DNA of 64,000 nt, taken from positions 1,612,001-1,676,000 of the forward strand of contig NZ_JAGJBZ010000002.1 in NCBI RefSeq assembly GCF_020010925.1, in the 5' to 3' direction. Shown in pieces: positions 1-8,787 of this stretch (within the stretch, counting starts at the first letter, position 1; the number at the start of each line of letters is the position of its first letter). Source of the stretch: Streptomyces griseiscabiei (GTDB lineage: Bacteria > Actinomycetota > Actinomycetes > Streptomycetales > Streptomycetaceae). Below the pieces are notes generated by a model. That model worked only from the letters and a program-made list of their open reading frames with translations. It searched no databases and had not been told where the DNA came from. Position numbers and translations under genes: made by a program.

Positions 1-282
1 GGCGTAGCGGTGCAGTCCGAAGGCCGCCACCACGTCCGGGCGGCCCTCGCGGCCGTAGTCCCGCAGGATCTGGGCCTCGTCCCAGGCGAGGAAGGTGTCC
101 AGCTCGGCCCCGGCCGCCGCGAGTCCGGCGGCGGACACCCACCCCTCGCCCACGGGCAAGGGCTCCATGGGGGAGAGTTCTGTCACGCTCACCATCGGCA
201 GGACCTCGGTGAGACGCGCGTACGCCGCCGCCATGGGCGACGTGCGCGAAGTGGGGGCCGGGGCCGGAGCTGAGTGGGGCAT
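1..282 (-). CDS. FhuF-like ferric iron reductase / (2Fe-2S)-binding protein, N-terminal part
   Basis: The gene runs off the left edge, so only about 94 codons from the ATG at 282 are visible. The residues (…YARLTEVLPMVSV… then FLAWDEAQILRDYGREGRP) resemble the N-terminal part of actinobacterial FhuF-type proteins, which carry a C-terminal 2Fe-2S site and release iron from imported ferric siderophores in the cytoplasm. The diagnostic C-terminal cysteines lie outside the window, so the family call rests on overall resemblance. An iron-box-like palindrome about 30 bases upstream supports an iron-regulated role. It could instead be another siderophore-associated protein. Confidence 0.55.
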   Translation of the reverse strand, partial: MPHSAPAPAPTSRTSPMAAAYARLTEVLPMVSVTELSPMEPLPVGEGWVSAAGLAAAGAELDTFLAWDEAQILRDYGREGRPDVVAAFGLHRYA

Positions 283-311
283 ACGGGGACCACCGTTTCG
301 CCGTCGGTGCC

Positions 312-330
312 AAGTAAGGCTTACCTTACC
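312..330 (-). promoter_or_regulatory. Iron box (DmdR/IdeR-type operator)
   Basis: AAGTAAGGCTTACCTTACC matches the DtxR/IdeR/DmdR iron-box consensus at about 13 of 18 aligned positions and is near-palindromic around GGCT. It sits about 30 bases upstream of the FhuF-like start, where a repressor bound with Fe(II) would block transcription. The match is seen in the sequence; the regulation is inferred. Confidence 0.6.
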
Positions 331-480
331 CGAGGTGGTCGAGGTTTGAACTGAGGGCATGTGCGCCTATGGTGCTTTACGACCGGTAACAACCCCAGTA
401 GTGATGTAAGCGCCCCCATGTACCCCGTCGGCCGCCCCACTCGGCCCGACGGACACCCGACTCGGCTCGCAGGAGGACCC

Positions 481-1416
481 GTGGAGCAGGCCGGACCGCG
501 CTCGCGCGAGGCCGCCGCGAGTGCGCCGGAGGTCCCCGCCGCGCCCCGTCCGGCGTCGGCGTACCGGGTGCCCGCGCAGCCCGGGGTCGCGGACGTCGAC
601 CGGGAACGGGGCATCGCGGCGGACGGCCGCCCGGGCGCGGCGCACGGGGACACGCGCTCCGGTGACACCCGGTCCGGCGGCACCCGCTCCGACGACACCC
701 GCCCCGGTGCCGACGCGGCCCGGGGCGAGCACACGCACAGCGAGACACCGATCCCGCTGCCGCGCGCCCAAGGGCGCCCCGTCGTGCAGCGGGCCTCCGT
801 GCGCGGGCAGATCCTGGACGCGCTGCGGGCCGCGCTCGCGGGCGGGGAGCTGACACCCGGCGAGGTGTACTCGGCACCGGCCCTCGGCGAGCAGTTCGGG
901 GTCTCCGCGACCCCCGTGCGCGAGGCGATGCAGCAACTCGCCATCGAGGGCGCGGTCGAGGTCGTGCCCAACCGGGGCTTCCGGGTCGTCCGGCGGGGCG
1001 CCCGCGAGCTGGCCGAACTCGCCGAGGTGCGGGCGCTGCTCCAGGTGCCGGTGATCGCCCGTCTCGCCCGTACGGTGCCGGCGGACCGGTGGGGTGAGCT
1101 GCGGCCCCTCGCCGACGAGACGGCCCGCGCGGCGTCCTCCGGGTGCCGGGCCACGTACGGCGACGCGGACCGGGCCTTCCACCGGGGGGTGCTGGGGCTG
1201 GCCGGGAACGAGCAGTTGCTGCAGCTCACGGACGACCTCCACCGGCGTACGCAACTGCCGCTGGGGGGTGCGCACGTGGGTGCCTCCGGCAGTGGGGGGC
1301 GGGTGGAGCTGATGGCTGACGCCGCGGAGCACATCGCGTTGCTGGACGCGTTGATGGCCGGGGACCTGGAGGCCGCGTGCTGTCTGGTGGAGCGGCATTT
1401 CGGGGTGGGGGGCTGA
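481..1416 (+). CDS. GntR-family (FadR/FCD) transcriptional regulator
   Basis: A 311-residue DNA-binding repressor or activator. Residues about 100-165 hold the winged helix-turn-helix (GQILDALRAALAGGELTPG … PVREAMQQLAIEGAV), and the rest is the mostly helical FCD effector domain (ELAEVRALLQ … AFHRGVLGLAGN). The first ~95 residues are a Pro/Gly/Arg-rich low-complexity leader with four pentapeptide repeats (DTRSG, DTRSG, GTRSD, DTRPG), unusual for this family. I chose the GTG at 481 because a perfect AGGAGG lies four bases upstream (471-476); an in-frame start further up lacks such a site. The ligand is unknown. Neighbours do not form an operon with it. Confidence 0.85.
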   Translation: MEQAGPRSREAAASAPEVPAAPRPASAYRVPAQPGVADVDRERGIAADGRPGAAHGDTRSGDTRSGGTRSDDTRPGADAARGEHTHSETPIPLPRAQGRPVVQRASVRGQILDALRAALAGGELTPGEVYSAPALGEQFGVSATPVREAMQQLAIEGAVEVVPNRGFRVVRRGARELAELAEVRALLQVPVIARLARTVPADRWGELRPLADETARAASSGCRATYGDADRAFHRGVLGLAGNEQLLQLTDDLHRRTQLPLGGAHVGASGSGGRVELMADAAEHIALLDALMAGDLEAACCLVERHFGVGG

Positions 1417-1451
1417 GGATTCGTCGGCGGGTGCGGCCCGGTGGGGCTTCT

Positions 1452-1570
1452 CGCGCAGTTCCCCGCGCCCCTGAAAAGCAGGGGCTGCGCCCCGTGCTTT
1501 TCAGGCCCGCCGCCGGTTGGCTTCCAGGCCCGCGGGGGCCTGGGCTTTCAGGGGCGCGGGGAACTGCGCG
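1452..1570. repeat. Long intergenic inverted repeat with nested hairpins (copy 1)
   Basis: Perfect 25-bp arms at 1452-1476 and 1546-1570 share the core GCAGTTCCCCGCGCCCCT. The 69-base interior holds two more hairpins: 1473-1502 (arms GAAAAGCA/TGCTTTTC plus GGGGC/GCCCC) and 1523-1542 (CCAGGCCC/GGGCCTGG). It lies between two convergent genes and probably ends transcription both ways. A second copy of the same arms occurs at 8568-8639, so this is a dispersed family. I recognise this kind of element from Streptomyces intergenic DNA generally. Confidence 0.85.
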
Positions 1571-1636
1571 AACGGCCCCCACCGGACCCGCAGCCGCCGA
1601 CGAACCCGCACCCCCGAGCCATGAGGCGCCCGGCCC

Positions 1637-2413
1637 TCACGCCGTCGCGGCCGGTGGTGGTGCCAACTGGCGGGCCAGCCACGTCGGTACGCCGCCGAGG
1701 AGCCGGAACAGGCGGCCGGCCTCCTCGCGGAGGCGGGACGCCTCCGGCTCGGACTCCGTGTCGGCCAGGGAGACGAGCGCCGGGGCCGTGCCCACCAGAT
1801 ACCCCAACTCCTCCCGGATCCGCAGGGATTCGGCGAAGCCGTGCCGCGCCTCGGCCAACTCCCCGTCGCGGAAGGCGAGTCCGGCGAGGTGACGCCAGGT
1901 GAAGGACTGCAGGAGCAGATCGTCATGGGCGGTCGCCCCCGCGTGCGCCCGCCGGTACGCCGCGCGCGCCGCCTGCGGGGAGCGCGTGAGGTTCTCGGCG
2001 AGCACCCCCCGGCGGAAGTCGAGCAGAGCCCGCCCCGGGGCCCCCGGCGCGATCAGCGCCGCCGCCCGGCCGAGCGCGGCCCGCGCCTCGTCGGCGCGGT
2101 CCCGGACACCGAGCAGCGTGGCCGCGTACGCCAGTTGACCGCGCTCACAGGCCGCCGCGCCCCGCTCCTCGTCGGTCCTGGCCTGCGCCTCGGCCGTACG
2201 CAGCGCGTCCTCCGCGTCCTCCCAGCCCTGCTCGGTGTAGAGGCAGCGCTCGACCAGCAGTGAGGTCCGCTGGAGCGAGCCCTGAGGGGTGTCGGGCTCG
2301 ATCAGGGCCGCCGCGTCGACCCAGCAGGCGCGTGAACGCAGCCGCCATACCGCGGTCTGGAGTGGCTCGTCACCACCGGTCGTTCCGTTTCCAGACATGG
2401 CGGTATGCGCCAC
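1637..2413 (-). CDS. Tetratricopeptide-repeat protein
   Basis: A 258-residue, Ala/Leu/Arg-rich, all-helical protein with TPR-like helix pairs (for example DAEDALRTAEAQARTDEERGAAACERGQLAYA and WRHLAGLAFRDGELAEARHGFAESLRIREELG). There is no signal peptide or catalytic motif, so it probably acts as a cytoplasmic scaffold. I chose the GTG at 2413 because GGGGAGGG lies just upstream; an ATG at 2398 is the alternative. It lies downstream of pucR on the same strand, separated from it by a strong inverted repeat, so the two are probably separate units. The function is unknown. Confidence 0.7.
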   Translation of the reverse strand: MAHTAMSGNGTTGGDEPLQTAVWRLRSRACWVDAAALIEPDTPQGSLQRTSLLVERCLYTEQGWEDAEDALRTAEAQARTDEERGAAACERGQLAYAATLLGVRDRADEARAALGRAAALIAPGAPGRALLDFRRGVLAENLTRSPQAARAAYRRAHAGATAHDDLLLQSFTWRHLAGLAFRDGELAEARHGFAESLRIREELGYLVGTAPALVSLADTESEPEASRLREEAGRLFRLLGGVPTWLARQLAPPPAATA

Positions 2414-2560
2414 GTTGCCCTCCCCGAGCACGCCCTTGAGCTTTGAGTGGTGGGCGCATCTCAGCACGGATTCCGGGGCCCGGCCAAGGGGGTGGGTGAA
2501 GGAATTCACAAAGTCATGGGGTGCGGACGGCGCACTTGGATCTTCGTCCACCACCCCTAG

Positions 2561-2629
2561 GGTCTGTCTTCACATTCCCGTCGTCGCCCGAATGGCGTCG
2601 CGGGGCAGGCGGGAATGTGAAGACAGGCC
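2561..2629 (-). terminator. Inverted repeat between pucR-type gene and TPR gene
   Basis: Arms 2561-2580 and 2610-2629 (GTCTGTCTTCACATTCCCG-type) match at 19 of 20 positions around a 29-base loop. The element starts 19 bases beyond the stop of the PucR-family gene on the minus strand, so it is well placed as its terminator. No U-tract follows, which is usual in Streptomyces. The long, conserved-looking arms could also mark a dispersed repeat. Confidence 0.6.
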
Positions 2630-2647
2630 CAAGGCCCCGCCATGACG

Positions 2648-4333
2648 TCAACTCATGCGCAGGGCCAGGAAGAAGTCCAGCTTGTCCTCCAGCCGGGAGA
2701 GGTCCCGGCTCGTCAACTGCTCGATGCGGCCCACCCGGTACCGCAGGGTGTTGACGTGCAGATGGAGCCGGGCGGCGCAGCGCGTCCAGGAGCCGTCGCA
2801 GTCGAGGAACGCCTCCAGGGTGGGGATCAGCTCGGCGCGGTGCCGGCGGTCGTAGTCGCGCAGCGGGTCGAGGAGCCGGGCCGTGAAGGCGCGGCGCACG
2901 TCGTCCGGGACGAAGGGGAGCAGCAGCACGTGCGAGGCCAGCTCCTGGTGGCCGGCCGCGCAGACCCGGCCGGAGCGGGCCGCCGCCACCCGGCGGGCGT
3001 GCCGGGCCTCCTCCAGCGCCCCGCGCAGCCCCTCCGCCGAGTGCACGGCCGCGCTGACGCCCAGCGTGAGCCGCCCGTCGTCGTCGAGACCGGCGGCCAG
3101 CGGGCCCCGTACGGCCGCGAGGAGGGTGTCGGCGTGGAGGCCGTCCTCGGAGCCGGGGTGCTCGGTGGAGACCGCCGGGAGGGGGACGAGGGCGATGGCC
3201 TCCTCACCCGTGTGGGCCACCGCGATCCGGTCGGACGGTTCGGGGCCCGTGGCGAGGGGGTCGACGAGGATCTCCTCCAGGAGCGCCTGGGTGACCGGGC
3301 CGCTGTCGATCTCGCCGCCGTCCCACTCGACCCGGGCGACGACGACCTGCCAGTGCGGTGCCGATCCGAGGCCGGGCAGCAGCACCGGCGCCGCGACCCT
3401 GAGCCGGGCCGCGATCTCGGCCGGGGCCGCCCCCGCCTGCACCAGCTCCAGCACCTCCTGGGCGAGCCGGCGCCGTACCGTACGGGCCGCGTCGCGCCGG
3501 TCGCGCTCGACCGCGATCAGCTGGGTGACGCCGTACAGCAGGTCGAGCCGCTCCGCGGGCCAGTCCCCGGCGTCGGCCTCGACCACGAGGAGCCAGTCCG
3601 ACAGCACCGTCTCGCGGACGTCCCGGGCGGCGCCCGGCGTACGGCCCGAGCTGCTGATCGGGAAGAGGGAGTACGTGGTGGTGCCGACGGACACGCGGTG
3701 CGGGCCGCGCCGTCCGGTGCGGGCCGCCGCCAGGTGCTCGGCGGCCAGCCGGGCGCACAGCTCGGCGGGCAGTTCGGCGGCCGGGCCGGGCCCGGCGGCC
3801 TCGGGGCCCGCGACGAGGCGGCCGGCGGGGGAGAGCACCCAGGCGCGCAGGTCCAGGTCGGAGCCGAGCAGGTCCAGCACGACGTCCGGGCCGCCGCCCG
3901 CCGGGCCCGAGGTCATCATCCGGCGGTGCCGGTCCACCACGGCCGCCAGATCCCCCGCGCGCTCCCCGGAGACCTGCCGTACGACGTGCTCGGTGATGGT
4001 CGCGAAGGCCACCGACTCGTTGACCGCGAAGAGCGGCAGCCGGTGCCGGGCGCAGGCCGCCACGAGGTCCTCCGGGACGGCGCCCAGCTCGGCCTCGCCG
4101 GCGGCCAGCGCGGTGACCCCGGCACCCGCCAGCAGCCGGACGAAGGGCTCGGAGTCGGCCGCGTCACGGCGCCAGGCGAGGCCCGTGAGCACCAGCTCGC
4201 CGCCGGAGAGGTAGCGGCTGGGGTCCCTGAGGTCGGTGGTCATCACACCGCGCACGGTGCGGTCCAGCTCGTCCTCGCCGCCGAGCAGCCTGAGGCCCAG
4301 CGCGTCGGTGTCCAGCAGTGCGCGCAGGCGCAT
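2648..4333 (-). CDS. PucR-family transcriptional regulator of purine catabolism
   Basis: A 561-residue regulator. The N-terminal ~125 residues form the purine-catabolism (PUR) domain (LRALLDTDALGLRLL … DLRDPSRYLSGGELVLTGL), a GGDEF-like middle follows, and the C-terminal ~60 residues are the PucR helix-turn-helix (FLDCDGSWTRCAARLHLHVN…TLRYRVGRIEQLT). In characterised cases such proteins sense purine-pathway metabolites and control xanthine dehydrogenase and permease genes. Here the gene is divergent from exactly such an operon, which strongly supports that role. I chose the ATG at 4333 because the PUR domain begins there; in-frame codons further upstream lie in the shared promoter region. Confidence 0.9.
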   Translation of the reverse strand: MRLRALLDTDALGLRLLGGEDELDRTVRGVMTTDLRDPSRYLSGGELVLTGLAWRRDAADSEPFVRLLAGAGVTALAAGEAELGAVPEDLVAACARHRLPLFAVNESVAFATITEHVVRQVSGERAGDLAAVVDRHRRMMTSGPAGGGPDVVLDLLGSDLDLRAWVLSPAGRLVAGPEAAGPGPAAELPAELCARLAAEHLAAARTGRRGPHRVSVGTTTYSLFPISSSGRTPGAARDVRETVLSDWLLVVEADAGDWPAERLDLLYGVTQLIAVERDRRDAARTVRRRLAQEVLELVQAGAAPAEIAARLRVAAPVLLPGLGSAPHWQVVVARVEWDGGEIDSGPVTQALLEEILVDPLATGPEPSDRIAVAHTGEEAIALVPLPAVSTEHPGSEDGLHADTLLAAVRGPLAAGLDDDGRLTLGVSAAVHSAEGLRGALEEARHARRVAAARSGRVCAAGHQELASHVLLLPFVPDDVRRAFTARLLDPLRDYDRRHRAELIPTLEAFLDCDGSWTRCAARLHLHVNTLRYRVGRIEQLTSRDLSRLEDKLDFFLALRMS

Positions 4334-4598
4334 TCTCGTCGCCGCCGTTCCTGTGTCGAGAACAAGGATGTTTCCAAGGGAATACCAAGAGGTTGCAGAT
4401 GTCCTCCGTTCATACGAATCTACAAGATGCGCCCCCTGGCCAGCCAACTCCTTCATGTTTTCCGTGACTGACCGGGGCGGAGGAGAGGGCTGTGTACTGA
4501 AGCTCAGGACACCTGAACAGCATGGATACGAGCCGGGCCCGCCGCACACGATCTGGCTCAAAGAGAACGACTCCAGACGAAGAAGAGAGCCGGATTTC
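4334..4598. promoter_or_regulatory. Divergent promoter region, pucR-type gene / xanthine dehydrogenase operon
   Basis: This 265-base region separates the two divergent units. It is clearly AT-richer than its surroundings, particularly about 4370-4440, as expected for promoters. A near-palindrome TTCATACGAA lies near 4410 and is a candidate operator. No strong ribosome site precedes the plus-strand start; a purine run (AAGAAGAGAG) lies nearby. Any short open frames in this stretch look non-coding. Confidence 0.5.
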
Positions 4599-5488
4599 AT
4601 GGACTTCCTTCGCCCCGCCAGCTGGGAGGAGGCGCTCGCCGCGAAGGCCGAGCACCCCACCGCTGTGCCGATCGCCGGCGGCACCGATGTGATGGTCGAG
4701 ATCAACTTCGACCACCGTCGGCCCGAGTATCTGCTCGACCTCAACCGCGTCGGCGAACTCTCCGAGTGGGAGGTCGGCGAGGGAACGGTCCGCCTGGGCG
4801 CGTCCGTCCCCTACACCCGGATCATGGAGCACCTCCGCACCGAGCTGCCCGGCCTCGCCCTGGCCTCGCACACGGTCGCCTCCCCCCAGATCCGCAACCG
4901 CGGCGGCGTCGGCGGCAACCTCGGCACCGCCTCCCCGGCCGGCGACGCCCACCCGGCCCTGCTCGCGGCGGGCGCCCAGGTCGAGGCCGAATCCGTACGC
5001 GGCACCCGGCTCATTCCCATCGACGACTTCTACACCGGCGTGAAGCGCAACGCGCTCGCGCCCGACGAGCTGATCCGCGCCGTCCACATCGACAAGGCGG
5101 ACGGCCCGCAGCAGTACTCGAAGGTCGGCACCCGCAACGCCATGGTGATCGCCGTGTGCGCCTTCGGGCTCGCCCTGCACCCGACGACACGGACCGTCCG
5201 CACCGGCATCGGCTCGGCGGCGCCGACCCCCGTCCGCGCGCGGGCCGCCGAGGAGTTCCTGAACGCGGCGCTCGACGAGGGCGGCTTCTGGGACGACGGC
5301 CGGATCATCACCCCGTCCGTCGCCAAGCAGTTCGCGGACCTGTGCGCCGGTGCCTGCAACCCGATCGACGACGTGCGCGGCACCGCGAGCTACCGCCGCC
5401 ACGCGGTCGGCGTCATGGCCCGCCGCACGCTCATGTGGACCTGGGAGTCCTACCGCGGCACCGCCCGCGCCACGGAGGGAGTCGCGTA

Positions 5489-5489
<1 letters not shown>
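4599..5489 (+). CDS. Xanthine dehydrogenase, FAD-binding subunit
   Basis: A 296-residue CoxM/CutM-type flavoprotein subunit. It carries FAD in the molybdenum hydroxylase that oxidises hypoxanthine and xanthine to urate, passing electrons from the 2Fe-2S centres to the acceptor. The first FAD-pyrophosphate motif is AGGTD (residues 26-30) and the second is IRNRGGVGGNLGTASPAGD (98-116). Start at ATG 4599 gives a product of normal length beginning MDFLRPASW. Its stop overlaps the next start (TAATG), so translation is coupled. The three-subunit split is the usual actinobacterial arrangement. Confidence 0.92.
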
Positions 5490-6100
<611 letters not shown>

Positions 6101-6102
6101 CC

Positions 6103-8490
6103 ATGGGAACCACCGGCCTGCCCACCAACCTCACCCAGGGCTCCCGCACCAAGGGCGGCATCGGCGAGTCCACGCTCCGCCCGGACGGCACCCTCAAGGT
6201 CACCGGCGAGTTCGCGTACTCCTCCGACATGTGGCACGAGGACATGCTCTGGGGCCAGATCCTGCGCTCCACGGTCGCCCACGCCGAGATCCTCTCCATC
6301 GACACCGCCGAGGCGCTCGCCACCCCCGGCGTGTACGCGGTGATGACGTACGACGACCTGCCGACCGAGGTACGCAACTACGGCCTGGAGATCCAGGACA
6401 CCCCGGTCCTCGCCCACGGCAAGGTCCGCCACCACGGTGAGCCCGTCGCGATCGTCGCCGCCGACCACCCCGAGACCGCCCGCCGCGCCGCCGCCAGGAT
6501 CAAGGTGGAGTACCGCGAACTGCCGGTCGTCACCGACGAGGCCTCCGCGACCGCGCCGGACGCCGTCCTCGTCCACGAGGGCCGCGACGACCACCACTTC
6601 GCGCATGTCGCCCACCCGAACATCGTCCACCGCCAGCCGATCGTCCGGGGCGATGTGGCGGCGGCCCGGGAGCGCGCCGACGTGATCGTCGAGGGCGAGT
6701 ACGTCTTCGGCATGCAGGACCAGGCGTTCCTGGGTCCCGAGTCCGGACTCGCCGTACCCGCCGAGGACGGCGGTGTCGACCTCTACATCGCCACCCAGTG
6801 GCTCCACTCCGACCTGCGCCAGATCGCGCCCGTGCTCGGACTGCCCGAGGACAAGGTCCGGATGACCCTGGCCGGCGTCGGCGGCGCCTTCGGCGGGCGC
6901 GAGGACCTGTCGATGCAGATCCACGCCTGTCTGCTCGCGCTGCGCACCGGCAAACCGGTCAAAATCGTCTACAACCGCTTCGAGTCCTTCTTCGGACACG
7001 TCCACCGCCACCCCGCGAAGCTGTACTACGAGCATGGGGCGACACGCGACGGAAAGCTCACCCACCTCAAGGCCCGCATCGTCCTGGACGGCGGCGCCTA
7101 CGCCTCCGCCTCCCCGGCCGTCGTCGGCAACGCCTCCTCGCTCGGCGCCGGGCCGTACGTCGTCGACGACGTCGAGATCGAGGCGATCGCCCTCTACACC
7201 AACAACCCGCCCTGCGGCGCGATGCGCGGCTTCGGCGCGGTCCAGGCCTGCTTCGCCTACGAGGCGCAGATGGACAAGCTGGCGGCGAGGCTCGGCATGG
7301 ACCCGGTGGAGCTGCGGCGGATCAACGCCATGGAGCAGGGCACCCTCCTGCCCACGGGCCAGCCGGTCGACTCCCCGGCCCCCGTCGCCGAACTCCTGCG
7401 CCGCGTCAAGGCGATGCCCCTGCCGCCGGAGCAGCAGTGGCGCACGGCGGGCGAGGCGGCGGACGTACGACAGCTGCCGGGCGGTCTGTCCAACACCACG
7501 CACGGCGAGGGCGTCGTCCGGGGCGTCGGCTACGCGGTCGGCATCAAGAACGTCGGCTTCTCCGAGGGCTTCGACGACTACTCGACGGCCCGGGTGCGGA
7601 TGGAGGTCGTCGGCGGTGAACCCGTCGCCACCGTCCACACGGCCATGGCGGAGGTCGGCCAGGGCGGCATCACCGTCCACGCGCAGATCGCCCGCACGGA
7701 GCTGGGCGTCGCCCAGGTGACCATCAACCCCGCCGACACACAGGTGGGTTCGGCGGGCTCGACCTCCGCGTCCCGTCAGACGTACGTCACCGGTGGCGCC
7801 GTCAAGAACAGCTGCGAGCTGGTGCGGGAGAAGGTCCTGGAGCTGGGCCGCCGCAAGTTCGGTACGTACCACCCCGCCTGGGCGACCGCCGAACTGCTCC
7901 TGGAGGGCGGCAAGGTCGTCACCGACGGCGGTGAGGTGCTGGCCGACCTGGTGGACGTCCTCGGCGACGAGGCCGTCGAGGTCGAGGCGGAGTGGCGGCA
8001 CCGGCCGACCGAGCCGTTCGATCTGCGGACCGGGCAGGGCTTCGGCCATGTCCAGTACTCCTTCGCCGCGCACCGGGCGGTCGTCGAGGTCGACACCGAG
8101 CTGGGCATGGTCAAGGTCGTCGAACTCGCCTGCGCGCAGGACGTCGGCAAGGCGCTCAACCCGCTCTCCGTGGTGGGCCAGATCCAGGGCGGTACGACCC
8201 AGGGGCTGGGCATCGCGGTGATGGAGGAGATCGTCGTCGACCCGAAGACCGCGAAGGTGCGTAATCCGTCCTTCACGGACTACCTCATCCCCACGATTCT
8301 CGACACGCCGACGATCCCCGTCGACGTGCTCGAACTCGCCGACGATCACGCGCCGTACGGGTTGCGTGGGGTCGGGGAGGCGCCGACGCTGTCGTCGACT
8401 CCGGCCGTGCTCGCGGCGATTCGCTCCGCGACGGGGTTGGAGTTGAACCGGACGCCGGTGCGGCCGGAGCATTTGACCGGTACGGCGTAG
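6103..8490 (+). CDS. Xanthine dehydrogenase, molybdopterin-binding catalytic subunit
   Basis: A 795-residue catalytic subunit. It holds the molybdenum cofactor and hydroxylates the purine. It shows the family features in order: the a/b hammerhead region near the N terminus (TGEFAYSSDMWHEDMLWGQI), the GGAFGGRE loop, the MRGFGAVQACFAYE segment, the GQGG-type loop (AEVGQGGIT), and near the C terminus GLRGVGEAPT with the catalytic base Glu759. It starts two bases after the stop of the 2Fe-2S gene, so all three subunits form one operon. Substrate could in principle be another N-heterocycle, but the PucR, permease and XdhC neighbours favour purines. Confidence 0.93.
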   Translation: MGTTGLPTNLTQGSRTKGGIGESTLRPDGTLKVTGEFAYSSDMWHEDMLWGQILRSTVAHAEILSIDTAEALATPGVYAVMTYDDLPTEVRNYGLEIQDTPVLAHGKVRHHGEPVAIVAADHPETARRAAARIKVEYRELPVVTDEASATAPDAVLVHEGRDDHHFAHVAHPNIVHRQPIVRGDVAAARERADVIVEGEYVFGMQDQAFLGPESGLAVPAEDGGVDLYIATQWLHSDLRQIAPVLGLPEDKVRMTLAGVGGAFGGREDLSMQIHACLLALRTGKPVKIVYNRFESFFGHVHRHPAKLYYEHGATRDGKLTHLKARIVLDGGAYASASPAVVGNASSLGAGPYVVDDVEIEAIALYTNNPPCGAMRGFGAVQACFAYEAQMDKLAARLGMDPVELRRINAMEQGTLLPTGQPVDSPAPVAELLRRVKAMPLPPEQQWRTAGEAADVRQLPGGLSNTTHGEGVVRGVGYAVGIKNVGFSEGFDDYSTARVRMEVVGGEPVATVHTAMAEVGQGGITVHAQIARTELGVAQVTINPADTQVGSAGSTSASRQTYVTGGAVKNSCELVREKVLELGRRKFGTYHPAWATAELLLEGGKVVTDGGEVLADLVDVLGDEAVEVEAEWRHRPTEPFDLRTGQGFGHVQYSFAAHRAVVEVDTELGMVKVVELACAQDVGKALNPLSVVGQIQGGTTQGLGIAVMEEIVVDPKTAKVRNPSFTDYLIPTILDTPTIPVDVLELADDHAPYGLRGVGEAPTLSSTPAVLAAIRSATGLELNRTPVRPEHLTGTA

Positions 8491-8567
8491 TCGTCGACCG
8501 GGGCGCCTGAGAGCTCGGGGGTGCGCGGTTCGTCGGCGGGTGCGGGTGCGGGTGCGTTGTGGTTGCC

Positions 8568-8639
8568 CGCGCAGTTCCCCGCGCCCCTTACAAGCCCCGG
8601 GCGCGACCCATGCCGTCAAGGGGCGCGGGGAACTGCGCG
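8568..8639. repeat. Long intergenic inverted repeat (copy 2)
   Basis: Perfect 22-bp arms at 8568-8589 and 8618-8639 carry the same GCAGTTCCCCGCGCCCCT core as copy 1 at 1452-1570, with a shorter, unrelated 28-base loop. The flanks also share a GTCGGCGGGTGCGG stretch with copy 1. It lies in the 297-base gap between the catalytic xanthine dehydrogenase gene and the permease gene, both on the plus strand, so it may attenuate or end transcription from the dehydrogenase operon. Apart from the permease ribosome site I saw nothing else in this gap. Confidence 0.85.
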
Positions 8640-8787
8640 ACCAGCCCCCGCCCACCCGCACCCGACCACGCACCCCACAAGCACACACCACGTTCGTCTC
8701 GGGCCGTCCCCCGGGTCGGGCACCTTCCCAAAACGGCCGACGCACCGTGCGGCGGCCGGGCCCCTGTGAACCTTGGGAGAAGGCCCC

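Noticed and set aside
331..480. Longer GntR protein starting at 361 or 418
   Set aside because: The AGGAGG just before GTG 481 fits far better, and the added residues have no family similarity.
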